Shown in pieces: positions 7,463 through 20,279 of a stretch of 43,280 bases of DNA. Both the position numbers and the translations under genes were made by a program. The notes beneath the pieces were generated by a model, which saw nothing but the letters and a program-made list of their open reading frames with translations, did not search any database and was not told the DNA's origin. The first letter of the stretch is position 1. Every line of letters begins with the position of its first letter. Origin of the DNA: Dongia_A sp964542425 (GTDB taxonomy: Bacteria > Pseudomonadota > Alphaproteobacteria > Dongiales > Dongiaceae); NCBI GenBank assembly GCA_964542425.1, contig CAZIUB010000106.1, positions 1 to 43,280 of the forward strand, read 5' to 3'.

Positions 7463-8479
7463 TCAGGCGACGCCCGAGCGCAGGCAATCGTGCAGTCGAA
7501 CGATGCCGACCGGCCGCTCGCCCTCGATCACGAACAGCGAGGTGATCGACCGCTCGTTCATGACGTGTAGCGCCTCGGCGGCGAGTGCCCCTTTGCGGAT
7601 GGTGCGCGGCGAGGCGGTCATCACCTCCACCACCGGCCGGCGCAACAGATCGGGATCCATGTGGCGGCGCAAATCGCCGTCGGTGACGATGCCGACCAGC
7701 CGGCCCTCTTCGTCGATGACCCCGACGCAGCCGAAAGTCTTGGTGCTCATTTCCAGGATCGCATCGGCCATCACCGCCTTGCGATCGATCAGTGGCAGTT
7801 CCTTGCCGACATGCATGAGGTCGGCGACCCGAACCAGGCGCTGGCCCAACCTGCCGCCGGGATGAAGTTGGTGGAAATCCTCGACCGAAAATCCGCGGCG
7901 CTCCAACAGCGCCACCGACAGCGCATCGCCCAACGCCAGCATCATGGTGGTGGACGTGGTCGGCGCCAATCCGATGAGGCCCGCCTCGCCGACCGGCGCC
8001 AACAGCAGGAGCGCATCGGCCGCGGTCCCCAGCGCGCTCTCCGCCTTGGCGGTGATGCCGATCAAGGGGATCGACCAACGGCGGGTGAAGTTGATGATGT
8101 CCGCCAGTTCGGTGGTTTCCCCGGAATTGGAGAGCGCGATCACGGCGTCGCCCGCGGTCACCATGCCGAGATCGCCATGGCTTGCTTCGGCCGGGTGGAC
8201 GAATTGCGCCGGCGTGCCGGTCGAGGCCAAGGTGGCGGCGATCTTGCGGGCGATGTGGCCGCTCTTGCCCATGCCGGTGACGATGACCCGGCCACTGACC
8301 TTGAACAGCAAATCCAGGGCCCGGTTCACATGTCCCCGATCGAGCGTCTCGGACAATTGCCGCAGCGCCTCGGCCTCGTGACCCAGCACACGCCGGACCG
8401 AGGCCAGCACATCCGTGCCTGGCCCGGCACCGCCGATTTTCGTGACTTTCTGGGCCCCGCTCGGTGAAGGACTGGTCAA
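7463..8479 (-). CDS. kdsD: Arabinose-5-phosphate isomerase, KdsD/KpsF/GutQ family
   Basis: Converts ribulose-5-phosphate to arabinose-5-phosphate, the first step toward Kdo for LPS. The SIS domain (about residues 35-175) shows VIVTGMGKSGHIARKIAATL, AEASHGDLGMV and ALSNSGETTEL. Two CBS domains follow, with DLMHVGKELPLI, GIVTDGDLRRHMD and EVMTASPRTI. I place the start at TTG 8479, preceded by GGAG, giving 338 residues as usual for the family. The frame stays open to an ATG at 8608, but the extra 43 residues are partly encoded by a repeat unit. It lies next to lptC, which fits Kdo-lipid A supply and export in one operon. Confidence 0.92.
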   Translation of the reverse strand: MTSPSPSGAQKVTKIGGAGPGTDVLASVRRVLGHEAEALRQLSETLDRGHVNRALDLLFKVSGRVIVTGMGKSGHIARKIAATLASTGTPAQFVHPAEASHGDLGMVTAGDAVIALSNSGETTELADIINFTRRWSIPLIGITAKAESALGTAADALLLLAPVGEAGLIGLAPTTSTTMMLALGDALSVALLERRGFSVEDFHQLHPGGRLGQRLVRVADLMHVGKELPLIDRKAVMADAILEMSTKTFGCVGVIDEEGRLVGIVTDGDLRRHMDPDLLRRPVVEVMTASPRTIRKGALAAEALHVMNERSITSLFVIEGERPVGIVRLHDCLRSGVA

Positions 8480-8562
8480 GTGCCCGCTCCGCGATGGAAG
8501 TTGGCCGGACCATAGCGCGGCGATGGAACAAAATCCAGTTCGCCGTGCGGCGCCGGCTTCAG

Positions 8563-8702
8563 GACTCGCCGTGGCTGATGGAGGCTTGGCCAATATGACC
8601 CCGCCCATTCACGCCGGCCGGTACCATCATTTGGTGACATGTGGCCCGACTTTCGTGGCGGCATGGGAGCGTTTCATGGATCACGCTTCCTCGAAAGTCG
8701 GC
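8563..8702 (-). repeat. Two-hairpin intergenic repeat, unit 4
   Basis: First of three tandem units between the RNase D and kdsD genes. The hairpin 1 arms are CCCGACTTTCG (8645-8655) and CGAAAGTCGG (8692-8701), a matched pair of changes relative to consensus. The hairpin 2 half is diverged near 8563-8620. The tandem period to the next unit is 145 bp. Confidence 0.8.
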
Positions 8703-8704
8703 CC

Positions 8705-8847
8705 GGCACCCGCCCTCGCCGATGGATGGATCGGGCCAATTGACCCGGCCGATTCACGCCGGCGGGCGACTCATCAATTGGTAACGTGTGTCAACTTTCG
8801 TGGACGCATCGAAACGTTTCATGGATCACGCTTTTCCGAAAGTTGGC
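8705..8847 (-). repeat. Two-hairpin intergenic repeat, unit 5
   Basis: Middle unit of the triple array. Hairpin 2 begins GGCACCCGCC at 8705. Hairpin 1 runs from TCAACTTTCG (8791-8800) to CGAAAGTTGGC, ending at 8847. The next unit follows exactly 147 bp further on, that is 49 codons, so the plus-strand frame stays open across the junction. Confidence 0.88.
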
Positions 8848-8850
8848 CCA

Positions 8851-8995
8851 GTACCTGCCGTCGCCGATGGATGGTTCGAGCCAGATGACTTCGCCCATTC
8901 ACGCCGGCGGGCGACTCATCAATTGGTAACGTGCGGCCCGACTTTCGTGGACGCATCGAAACGTTTCATGGATCACGCTTTTCCGAAAGTTGGCA
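8851..8995 (-). repeat. Two-hairpin intergenic repeat, unit 6
   Basis: Third unit of the array. Hairpin 2 begins GTACCTGCCG at 8851. The hairpin 1 arms are CCCGACTTTCG (8937-8947) and CGAAAGTTGGC, ending at 8995. One G-T pair replaces the usual pairing. It ends six bases before the RNase D stop codon at 9001, so the array directly abuts the 3' end of that gene. Confidence 0.88.
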
Positions 8996-9000
8996 CTGGT

Positions 9001-9624
9001 TCAATGATCGAAGATGTCGGGTTCGGCCCAGCCCAGGCAATCCAGTTCGACGCGCACCGGCAGGAAATCGAAGCAGGCGCGCGCGAGTTCCGTACGGCCT
9101 TCGCGGGCCAGCGCGTGATCCAGCTTGGCCATCAATTGGTGCAGGTGCAAGACATCGGTGGCGGCGTACTTCTGTTGTTCGGCGGTCAGTTCCTCGGCGC
9201 CCCAATCCGAGGTTTGCTGCTGCTTGGACAACTCGATTCCGAGCATTTCCTTGCACAGATCCTTGAGCCCGTGCCGGTCGGTGAAGGTGCGCACCATCTT
9301 GGCGGCGATCTTGGTGCAATAGACCGGCCGGCAATCGGCGTCGAGCCAGACCCTCAGCGCCGCCAAATCAAAACGCGCGAAATGGAACAGCTTCAGGACG
9401 TTCCGATCGGCGAGCAGCCTGGCTAGATTGGGCGCCGAATGAGTTCGGCCCGGTCCCAGGCGAGGCACGCGAACCAGATGGCAGCGACCGTCGCCGGCGG
9501 ACAATTGCACCAGGCACAACCGGTCGCGTATTGGGTTCAATCCCATGGTCTCGGTGTCGATCGCCACCACCTCGCCCAGATCGACGCCGGCCGGCAGGTC
9601 GCCCTGATGCACGATGATGGTCAT
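9001..9624 (-). CDS. rnd: Ribonuclease D, short alphaproteobacterial form
   Basis: A 207-residue DEDDy 3'-5' exoribonuclease that trims tRNA and other stable RNAs. Exo I is VVAIDTETMGLN, Exo II is KLFHFARFDLAAL, and Exo III is YAATDVLHLHQL with the catalytic tyrosine. The HRDC domains of the E. coli enzyme are absent, as is usual for the roughly 205-residue forms in this class. I use ATG 9624; a TTG two codons upstream (9630) is better spaced from a GGAG and may be the real start. Triple repeats follow the stop, two more units lie upstream, and kdsD is next on the same strand. Confidence 0.9.
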   Translation of the reverse strand: MTIIVHQGDLPAGVDLGEVVAIDTETMGLNPIRDRLCLVQLSAGDGRCHLVRVPRLGPGRTHSAPNLARLLADRNVLKLFHFARFDLAALRVWLDADCRPVYCTKIAAKMVRTFTDRHGLKDLCKEMLGIELSKQQQTSDWGAEELTAEQQKYAATDVLHLHQLMAKLDHALAREGRTELARACFDFLPVRVELDCLGWAEPDIFDH

Positions 9625-9660
9625 GGCCAAGATTGCTCCGCTTCTCGATCGCCGCGCCTA

Positions 9661-9803
9661 GTACCCGCCGTCGATGATCGCTGATTCAGCAGTGTTACTC
9701 CGCCAGTACAGGCCGGCGGGGACTATCGTTTTGTACCATGCGGTCCGACTTTCGTGGAAGCATGGGAGCGATTCATGGATCACGCTATTTTCCGAAAGTT
9801 GGC
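9661..9803 (-). repeat. Two-hairpin intergenic repeat, unit 7 (diverged)
   Basis: Begins GTACCCGCCGTCG at 9661 and ends CGAAAGTTGGC at 9803. Its hairpin 2 loop is quite different from the other copies, but hairpin 1 is clear, with left arm CCGACTTTCG. The 37-bp gap between it and the RNase D start holds no other signal I can see. Confidence 0.75.
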
Positions 9804-9806
9804 CCA

Positions 9807-9947
9807 GTACCCGCCGTCGCCGATGGATGGTTCGAGCCAGATGACTTCGCCCATTCACGCCGGCGGGTACTATCAATTGGTAACGTGTGCCAACTTTCGT
9901 GGACGCATCGAAACGTTTCATGGATCACGCTTTTCCGAAAGTTGGCA
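9807..9947 (-). repeat. Two-hairpin intergenic repeat, unit 8
   Basis: The best-preserved unit in the window. Hairpin 2 has GTACCCGCCG (9807-9816) and CGGCGGGTAC (9861-9870). Hairpin 1 has GTGCCAACTTTCG and CGAAAGTTGGCAC, 13 perfect pairs. It is tandem to the unit before it with a 145-bp period and lies about 45 bp downstream of the tRNA-Leu 3' end. Confidence 0.9.
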
Positions 9948-9991
9948 CTGGGCCGATGGGCGCCCTTGCGTGCGGCACTCGTGCTCGATGA

Positions 9992-10076
9992 TGGTGCCCA
10001 GGAGAAGACTCGAACTTCCACGGGTTGCCCCACAGGTACCTGAAACCTGCGCGTCTGCCAATTTCGCCACCTGGGC
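9992..10076 (-). tRNA. tRNA-Leu (anticodon CAG)
   Basis: On the minus strand the acceptor stem GCCCAGG pairs with CCTGGGC, followed by A and an encoded CCA (9992-9994). The D arm GGCGAAATTGGCAGACGC has the usual leucine features. The anticodon stem CAGGT/ACCTG encloses the loop TTCAGGT, giving anticodon CAG. There is a long variable arm and the T loop GTTCGAGTC. Length is 85 bases. A good sigma-70-type promoter lies just upstream. Confidence 0.97.
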
Positions 10077-10129
10077 GCCGAACGGATGGTCCGAGCCTGG
10101 CAACGGCGGGCGGACCTAGCGGCGCGGCG

Positions 10130-10158
10130 CATATTGTCCGGAACCGACCCAAAGTCAA
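10130..10158 (-). promoter_or_regulatory. Sigma-70-type promoter of tRNA-Leu
   Basis: On the minus strand, TTGACT (10158-10153) and AATATG (10135-10130) are separated by exactly 17 bases. The -10 element ends 53 bases before the first base of the tRNA, a suitable distance for a short 5' leader. Confidence 0.65.
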
Positions 10159-10250
10159 TCTTCATCTCAGCCGGTTTACAAAGCCAACGCCGCACGCCAA
10201 ATGTAGCACCTCGAGATCGCGCCCGAATTGGGCAAGAGCGGGAGGCATCC

Positions 10251-11186
10251 ATGTCCTTGGCCACGGTTTTCGGTGGGTCTGGTTTTATCGGACGCTATGT
10301 CGTGGCCGCCCTGGCGGCGCGCGGCTGGGCGATCAATGTGGCGGTTCGCCGCCCCGATCAGGCGCTGTTCCTCAAGACCGCCGGAACCGTTGGCCAGGTG
10401 ACGCCGATCGCGGCCAACGTCCGCGACCGGGCTTCGATCGAGCGGGCGGTGGCGGGTGCCGAGGCGGTGATCAACCTGGTCGGCATCCTTTATCAATCCG
10501 GACCCCAGCGCTTCCAGGCGGTTCACGCCGAAGGTGCCGGGCAAGTCGGCGCGGCGGCGGCAAGGGCCGGCGCCAAGCATCTGGTTCATGTCTCGGCGAT
10601 CGGCGCCGATCAGACATCGCCATCGCTTTATGCCCGCAGCAAGGCCGAGGGCGAGTCGCGTGTACGCGCGGCCTTCCCCGAAGCGGTCATCCTGCGACCA
10701 TCGATCGTGTTCGGGCCGGAGGATGATTTCTTCAACCGCTTCGCGCGCATGGCCCGGATTTCGCCCTTCCTGCCGCTGATCGGGGGCGGACATACGCGCT
10801 TTCAGCCGGTCTATGTCGGCGATGTCGCCGATGCCGTGTTGGCGGTTCTGGAACGCTGGGATCGCCGGGGCAAGACCTTTGAACTGGCCGGACCCGCGAT
10901 CTACACCTTCGAGGAATTGCTGCGCCTGATGCTGAAAGAGACCAGGCAGCGCCGCTTGCTATTGCCCCTTCCCTTTGCCCTGGCCAGCTTGCAGGCGGCT
11001 CTGCTGGAATGGCTACCGGTGCCGCCCTTGACCGTCGACCAGGTACGCTTGCTGCGCCGCGACAACGTCGCCACGCCAAACCAGCCAGGCCTCGCCCAGC
11101 TCGGGATCGAACCCAGGCCGGTCGAACTCGTCCTGCCCACCTATCTGGACCAGTACCGCCCACGCGGCTACTACGAGCGCAAGTGA
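10251..11186 (+). CDS. NAD-dependent epimerase/dehydratase, complex I NDUFA9-like
   Basis: A 311-residue short-chain-type NAD(P)-binding protein. The Rossmann motif is VFGGSGFIGRYVVAALAARG (6-25). VSAIGADQTSPSLYARSKAEGE carries the Y-x3-K signature, and VILRPSIVFGPEDDFFNRFARM is typical of the group related to the mitochondrial complex I subunit NDUFA9. In bacteria its role is not settled; an assembly, quinone or lipid-linked role is possible. The start at ATG 10251 has GGGAGG upstream; an upstream in-frame extension would run through the tRNA gene and is rejected. It converges with uppP, with 25 bp between the stops. Confidence 0.85.
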   Translation: MSLATVFGGSGFIGRYVVAALAARGWAINVAVRRPDQALFLKTAGTVGQVTPIAANVRDRASIERAVAGAEAVINLVGILYQSGPQRFQAVHAEGAGQVGAAAARAGAKHLVHVSAIGADQTSPSLYARSKAEGESRVRAAFPEAVILRPSIVFGPEDDFFNRFARMARISPFLPLIGGGHTRFQPVYVGDVADAVLAVLERWDRRGKTFELAGPAIYTFEELLRLMLKETRQRRLLLPLPFALASLQAALLEWLPVPPLTVDQVRLLRRDNVATPNQPGLAQLGIEPRPVELVLPTYLDQYRPRGYYERK

Positions 11187-11211
11187 TGCGTGCTTTTCAT
11201 GACTTGCGTGT

Positions 11212-12027
11212 TCAGCAGCCCGGCCCGCCTGACACCGTGAAGTAGTACAGAATCAAGATTCCCGCGACCAACCGGTAGAACACGAAAGGACCGAAACCGG
11301 CGCGCCGCATCCAATACATCATGAATGCGATCGCCAGGAATCCGGCCAAGGCCGAGACCATCATCATCAACAGCGCCGCTTGCAGCACGGCAAGATCGCC
11401 CGTCGACACCAATTGCCAGCCCTTGTAAAGGCCGGCGGCCGCAATCGTGGGGATCGAGAGCAGGAACGAGAAACGGGCGGCATCGGGCCGCTCATAGCCC
11501 AGGAAACGAGCCATGGTCATGGTGACACCGGACCTGCTGGTGCCGGGGATGAAGGCCAAACACTGGAACAATCCGATCGCCAAGGCGTGGCCGTAGCTCA
11601 AGTGTTCGACCCGGCGAACCGTCACACTGATCCGGTCGGCGGCGAACAGCAGCAGACCGAAACCGATCAGGCAGACGCCGATGATCGTGGGCGAACGCAG
11701 GGCTTCGCCAACCCAACGATCGAGAACAAATCCGACCACCAACGCCGGCAAGGCGCCGATCAGCAAGAGCCAGAACAGGTGCGTGCGCGGATCGCGTTTT
11801 CGCTGGAGCAGCTTGCCAAAGCCCTGAATCAGGCTGATTGCGTCGCGCCAGAAATAGACCAGGACCGCCAGCAGCGTGCCGACATGGGCGGCCACGTCCA
11901 TGGTCAGGCCCTGGTCCGACCAGCAAAAGAGTTGCGGAACCAGGATCAGATGGCCAGACGATGAAATTGGCAGGAATTCAGTCACGCCTTGGACGACAGC
12001 GAGAATCAAGATGTCGATGTTAGGCAA
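11212..12027 (-). CDS. uppP: Undecaprenyl-diphosphate phosphatase
   Basis: A 271-residue polytopic inner-membrane enzyme that dephosphorylates undecaprenyl pyrophosphate to recycle the lipid carrier for peptidoglycan and surface polysaccharides; extra copies give bacitracin resistance. Both active-site motifs are present: VTEFLPISSSGHLILVP near the N-terminus and FIPGTSRSGVTMTMARFLG at about 160-178. Several hydrophobic helices are visible, for example VGTLLAVLVYFW and LFWLLLIGALPALVVGFVL. The start appears to be TTG 12027 (PNIDILILAVVQGV), which matches the family N-terminus; no ATG lies upstream in frame near it. It is divergent from gltD across an AT-rich leader. Confidence 0.93.
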   Translation of the reverse strand: MPNIDILILAVVQGVTEFLPISSSGHLILVPQLFCWSDQGLTMDVAAHVGTLLAVLVYFWRDAISLIQGFGKLLQRKRDPRTHLFWLLLIGALPALVVGFVLDRWVGEALRSPTIIGVCLIGFGLLLFAADRISVTVRRVEHLSYGHALAIGLFQCLAFIPGTSRSGVTMTMARFLGYERPDAARFSFLLSIPTIAAAGLYKGWQLVSTGDLAVLQAALLMMMVSALAGFLAIAFMMYWMRRAGFGPFVFYRLVAGILILYYFTVSGGPGC

Positions 12028-12286
12028 TCCAGAATCCCCTATACGCCGCAGCCTGCTTATACCATGCAGGAGTCGGATGGTTCCAGGTCGTGAATTAGTA
12101 CTGAAATAGGACTAAATAATCCTTCACGGTCCAAAATTCTCCAGATGTCAAAGGAAATCAGGATTCATTCGCTAATTTAGGACAGCAATATTGCTAGTTA
12201 ATGAAGATTTATCTAGATTTGGTCAATGGAATTTACCTAATATAGGGCAAGGGAGCTCGGCAGGCCGAAGGCTTTCGGGGGCGAGC
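12028..12286. promoter_or_regulatory. AT-rich divergent control region between uppP and gltD
   Basis: This 259-bp gap is far poorer in GC than its surroundings; 12181-12240 holds 17 G or C in 60. It contains a perfect 12-bp palindrome, AGCAATATTGCT, at 12184-12195. TAATAT (12239-12244) could be a -10 element, but no -35 at proper spacing is convincing. The region probably holds the gltD promoter and perhaps the uppP promoter. Confidence 0.5.
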
Positions 12287-13732
12287 ATGGCAGAGAAACT
12301 GCTGAAATTCGTGTCGGTGGACCGGGCGATGCCGGAAAAGCGCCCGGCCCTGGAGCGCAGCCGCGACTTCGACGAGATTTTCGGACCCTATTTGCCTCCG
12401 GCGGCGGCGATTCAAGCCAGCCGCTGCTCGCAATGTGGCGTGCCCTTTTGTCAGGTCCATTGCCCGCTCCATAACAACATACCCGATTGGCTGAAACTTA
12501 CCGCCGAGGGAAGGCTGGAGGAAGCTTACGAAATCGCCGCGGCCACCAATACCTTCCCGGAAATCTGCGGACGCATCTGCCCCCAGGACCGCCTGTGCGA
12601 GGGCAACTGCGTGATCGAGCAATCCGGGCATGGCACCGTCACCATCGGCCAGGTCGAACGCTATATCACGGAGACCGCCTGGGAGATGGGCTGGGTCAAG
12701 CCGATCCGCCCCAGAAGCGAGCGCCAGCAATCGATCGGCGTCATCGGCGGTGGGCCGGCGGGTCTCGCCGCGGCCGAGGCGCTGCGCCGCCAAGGCTACC
12801 AGATCACGGTCTATGACCGCCATGACCGCATCGGGGGCCTGATGATCTATGGCATCCCGAACTTCAAGCTGGAAAAACCGGTGGTGTTGCGCCGGGTCGA
12901 GCATCTCGCCGATGGCGGAATCCAATTCGTGACCGAGTTCGAACTTGGCCGCGACGGGAGCCTCGCGGAACTTCGCCGGCGCCACGACGCGATGCTGCTC
13001 GCCTTCGGGGTCTATCGGGCGCGCGAATTGGCGGGGCCGGGGAGCGGGCTCGGCCACATCGTGCCCGCCCTTGCGTATTTGACCGCCAGCAATCGCGTGG
13101 GCCTCGGCGACCTTGTTCCGGAATTCACCTCGGGCGCGCTCGATGCCAGGGATAAGCGCGTGGTGGTGGTCGGCGGTGGCGACACGGCGATGGATTGCGT
13201 GCGCACGGCCGTGCGCCAGGGGGCGCTCTCGGTGCAATGTCTCTATCGCCGGGACCGCCAGAACATGCCGGGATCGCGCCGGGAAGTGGCCCATGCCGAG
13301 GAGGAAGGCGTCAAGTTTGTCTGGCAATCCCAGCCCGAGGCCTTCTTGGGCGATGCAAGGGACCGGGTCGCGAAACTGCGCTCGGCGCGCATCCATCTGG
13401 GCCTGCCTGACGCGACCGGCAGGCAAACTCCGCGCGTGATCGAGAACGCGCATTTCGACGTCGAGGCCGATCTGGTGATCAAGGCCCTGGGTTTCGATCC
13501 CGACAACATCGCGGGCGTCACCGGCGAACCCGCGTTGCGGCTGACCGATTGGGGCACGATCAAGATCGATTGGCGCACCATGATGACCAGCATTCCCGGA
13601 ATCTTCGCCGCCGGCGATATCGTGCGCGGCGCCTCGCTCGTGGTGTGGGCGATCCGCGACGGTCGCGACGCGGCCAGGGCGATCGATCGTTATCTGGTCC
13701 AACGCCAAGGCCAGGCGCTGGCCGCGGAATGA
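12287..13732 (+). CDS. gltD: Glutamate synthase small subunit (NADPH)
   Basis: A 481-residue beta subunit that oxidises NADPH and passes electrons to GltB. N-terminal iron-sulfur cysteines are in CSQCGVPFCQVHCPLHNNIP and ICGRICPQDRLCEGNC. The FAD site is GVIGGGPAGLAAAEALRRQG (about 152-171) and the NADPH site is VVVVGGGDTAMDCVRTAVRQ. A late FAD motif, GIFAAGDIVRGASLVVWAIR, is also present. ATG 12287 (MAEKLLKFVSVDR) is used; an upstream in-frame ATG at 12191 would add AT-rich leader sequence. gltB starts 14 bp downstream, so the pair should be one operon, and the palindrome upstream may control it. Confidence 0.96.
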   Translation: MAEKLLKFVSVDRAMPEKRPALERSRDFDEIFGPYLPPAAAIQASRCSQCGVPFCQVHCPLHNNIPDWLKLTAEGRLEEAYEIAAATNTFPEICGRICPQDRLCEGNCVIEQSGHGTVTIGQVERYITETAWEMGWVKPIRPRSERQQSIGVIGGGPAGLAAAEALRRQGYQITVYDRHDRIGGLMIYGIPNFKLEKPVVLRRVEHLADGGIQFVTEFELGRDGSLAELRRRHDAMLLAFGVYRARELAGPGSGLGHIVPALAYLTASNRVGLGDLVPEFTSGALDARDKRVVVVGGGDTAMDCVRTAVRQGALSVQCLYRRDRQNMPGSRREVAHAEEEGVKFVWQSQPEAFLGDARDRVAKLRSARIHLGLPDATGRQTPRVIENAHFDVEADLVIKALGFDPDNIAGVTGEPALRLTDWGTIKIDWRTMMTSIPGIFAAGDIVRGASLVVWAIRDGRDAARAIDRYLVQRQGQALAAE

Positions 13733-13746
13733 GGAGGCGCGCGACC

Positions 13747-18275
<4,529 letters not shown>

Positions 18276-18279
<4 letters not shown>

Positions 18280-18773
18280 AATCCGCGAACCGGGCCTGGG
18301 GGGCGAAGAGGATGGGATCGGGGATGCCGATTCGGGTGCGCGGAGTGGCGGCGGCGGTCATCGCGCGACCGAAAGGGCGCGTTCTAATCCTACAGCGGAA
18401 CAAGCCCTCGTCGCGCGGCCTGTGGAGTTTGCTGATGGGCGGCATCGAAAAGGGCGAGACCGGTGGCCAGGCGATTAAGCGCGAGATCGCCGAGGAACTG
18501 GGAATCAAGGGCGGCGATCTCTATGCGTCTGGATGTTGCGATACCTATTACAATCACGTCGCCGAGGCGATCGAGATCATGCCGGTCTTCGTGGTCTTGT
18601 TCAGCGCGGCGCCAAACGTGACCCTCGACGAAGAGCACGCTAGCCATCGCTGGGTCACCATCGCCGAGGCGATCGATCTCATCGCCTACCCTGGCCAACG
18701 CACGGCCCTGGCCGAGATCGATCGAGATTTTGTGCGGCACGATCCGCCCAATTTCCGCTGGGTCGCGGTCTAG
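18276..18773 (+). CDS. Nudix hydrolase
   Basis: A 165-residue pyrophosphohydrolase. The Nudix box GGIEKGETGGQAIKREIAEE followed by LGI matches G-x5-E-x7-REUxEExGU perfectly, so the metal-binding glutamates are present. The start of the fold, VRGVAAAVIARPKGRVLILQ, and the box context resemble dihydroneopterin triphosphate or dATP pyrophosphohydrolases, but the substrate is not certain. ATG 18276 overlaps the gltB stop (ATGA), so it is probably translationally coupled; ATG 18312 and 18324 are alternatives that would trim a weakly conserved basic N-terminus. The GST gene follows after 43 bp. Confidence 0.88.
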
Positions 18774-18816
18774 GCGAACAGCACGCGCCCTGTTAGAATC
18801 GGGGCAGGTCATCGCC

Positions 18817-19485
18817 ATGCGCACCTTGCATCACTTCCCGTTGCAGCCCCAGTCGCGGAAGCTCCGCCTTCTGCTGCGCGAGAAGCACCTTGAATGCGAC
18901 CTGGTGGTCGAACGGCCTTGGGAGCGGCGCGAGGCGTTCCTGCGCGTCAATCCGGCGGGCGAGACCCCAGTTCTGGTCGAGGATGGCGGATTGGCGATCA
19001 TCGGCGATTATGCGATCGCCGAGTACCTGGAGGAAATCTGCCCGGAACCGGCGATGATTGGGCGCGCCATCGAGGAGCGGGCGGAAATCCGGCGCCTGGT
19101 GCATTGGTTCGACGGCAAGTTCCAGCGCGAGGTGACCCAGCACCTGCTGGACGAGAAGGTCACCAAGCGCCTGACCGGGCGCGGCCAGCCCGATTCGACC
19201 GCCATCCGCGCCGGCAAGGCCAATATCGGCGTACATCTGGCCTATATCACCTGGCTCATCGACCGCAGGAATTGGCTGGGTGGGGCGGAATTGTCGCTGG
19301 CCGATCTCGCGGCGGCGGCGCAACTCTCGGCGATCGATTACCTGGGCGACGTGCCCTGGGACAATCATCCGCAGGCCAAGGAATGGTACGCGCGGTTAAA
19401 GTCGCGCCCGAGTTTCCGACCGCTGCTGGCCGATCATTGGCCCGGAACCCAGCCGCCACCCCATTACGCGGATCTCGATTTCTGA
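18817..19485 (+). CDS. Glutathione S-transferase family protein
   Basis: A 222-residue cytoplasmic protein. The N-terminal thioredoxin-like domain has LHHFPLQPQSRKLRLLLREK and the cis-proline motif NPAGETPVLVEDGGLAIIGD, which binds glutathione, ending AIAEYLEE. The all-helical C-terminal domain has LGGAELSLADLAAAAQLSAI, including the N-capping box aspartate. The N-terminal position usually held by Ser, Tyr or Cys is in the PLQPQSRK segment, where Ser is the likely candidate. It lies 43 bp after the Nudix gene in the same direction and converges with a TPR gene 16 bp beyond its stop. The true substrate is unknown. Confidence 0.87.
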   Translation: MRTLHHFPLQPQSRKLRLLLREKHLECDLVVERPWERREAFLRVNPAGETPVLVEDGGLAIIGDYAIAEYLEEICPEPAMIGRAIEERAEIRRLVHWFDGKFQREVTQHLLDEKVTKRLTGRGQPDSTAIRAGKANIGVHLAYITWLIDRRNWLGGAELSLADLAAAAQLSAIDYLGDVPWDNHPQAKEWYARLKSRPSFRPLLADHWPGTQPPPHYADLDF

Positions 19486-19501
19486 TCCATGGGCGGATGG
19501 T

Positions 19502-20248
19502 TCACTCCGCCTTGACATCCATTTGCTCCAGATTGGCCTGGGCCTCGATGGCGAGATCGCTTTCCGGTGCGCCGAGTGCCACCGCCAGCCAATCCCGGCG
19601 CGCGCCGTCGATATCGCCAGCCAAGCGGCGCAGATGTCCGCGTTCGAGGAGTGCCAGGGGCATATCCGGCGCGATCTCGAGGGCCTGCGCGATGTTGTCG
19701 CCGGCCAGACCGGGCTCGCCCAGGCGCCGATAGGCGCTAGCGCGATAGGCGAGAATCCCCGCATCATCGGGTGTGAGATCGTGGGCGCGGTTGAGATCGT
19801 CCAGCGCCTCGAAATACTTTTCGGCAAGACCCAGAACCAGCGCGCGATCGACCAGCAGGCCTGAATTGTCGGGGTCGAGCGCCAGGGCCTGATTCTGGTC
19901 CAGAAGGGCGCGATCGAAATTGTCGACCTTGATCCACGCCTGGGCAGCCTGCCCGAACAATTCGGCCGCAAGCGTCGCCTCGGTCGCGGGCAGCACGCTT
20001 GCCGCCCGCTCCAGTTCAAGCGCGCCATCCTCCGGGTATCCTTGCGCGATCAACCCAAGCGCGCGGCAATGCTGGGCGGGCGTGGCGCCGCCCCTTCGCT
20101 CCCAATCCGCCGCGAAGGCGACCGCCTGATCGGGCGCGCGGGCGACGAGCACCAAGCATTTGGCATAGGTTCCGGCCTCCTCGGCATTGGCCAGCGCCGG
20201 CATCGCCAGCAGCGCGACCGCCCCGACCATCATTCGCCATGCTCGCAT
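19502..20248 (-). CDS. Secreted TPR-repeat protein
   Basis: A 248-residue protein with a Sec signal peptide, MVGAVALLAMPALANAEEAG, likely cut after ANA. The rest is tetratricopeptide-like helices: AAELFGQAAQAWIKVDNFDR, ALALDPDNSGLLVDRALVLG, HDLTPDDAGILAYRASAYRR and ALEIAPDMPLALLERGHLRR. Such proteins act as periplasmic scaffolds; no enzyme motif is visible. I start at ATG 20248 (MRAWRMM). The frame also continues upstream into repeat unit 9, whose ATG would add MYHGSSKVG plus a short linker, as at lptA and cysT, but here the extension would sit before a complete signal peptide and is not needed. Confidence 0.8.
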   Translation of the reverse strand: MRAWRMMVGAVALLAMPALANAEEAGTYAKCLVLVARAPDQAVAFAADWERRGGATPAQHCRALGLIAQGYPEDGALELERAASVLPATEATLAAELFGQAAQAWIKVDNFDRALLDQNQALALDPDNSGLLVDRALVLGLAEKYFEALDDLNRAHDLTPDDAGILAYRASAYRRLGEPGLAGDNIAQALEIAPDMPLALLERGHLRRLAGDIDGARRDWLAVALGAPESDLAIEAQANLEQMDVKAE

Positions 20249-20279
20249 CTGGTACCCGCGCTCGTTATCGCCGCCAGTG

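Larger units (their letters stand above)
8480..9000. other. kdsD-RNase D gap filled by three repeat units
   Basis: Apart from the three repeat units, the only other content is the likely kdsD leader (8480-8562) with GGAG ahead of TTG 8479. I see no gene. The plus strand has a long open frame through the repeats, which I do not accept as a gene. Confidence 0.55.

Noticed and set aside
8563..8995. CRISPR array in the triple repeat
   Set aside because: The units are 145-147 bp, with no short direct repeats separated by unique spacers and no cas genes nearby.
8788..9426. 212-codon plus-strand open frame starting in the repeats and running antisense through RNase D
   Set aside because: It combines repeat sequence with the mirror of rnd; no family match and no ribosome-binding site.
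9785..10264. Open frames across tRNA-Leu and repeat unit 8 on both strands
   Set aside because: They consist of tRNA and repeat sequence and resemble no protein family.
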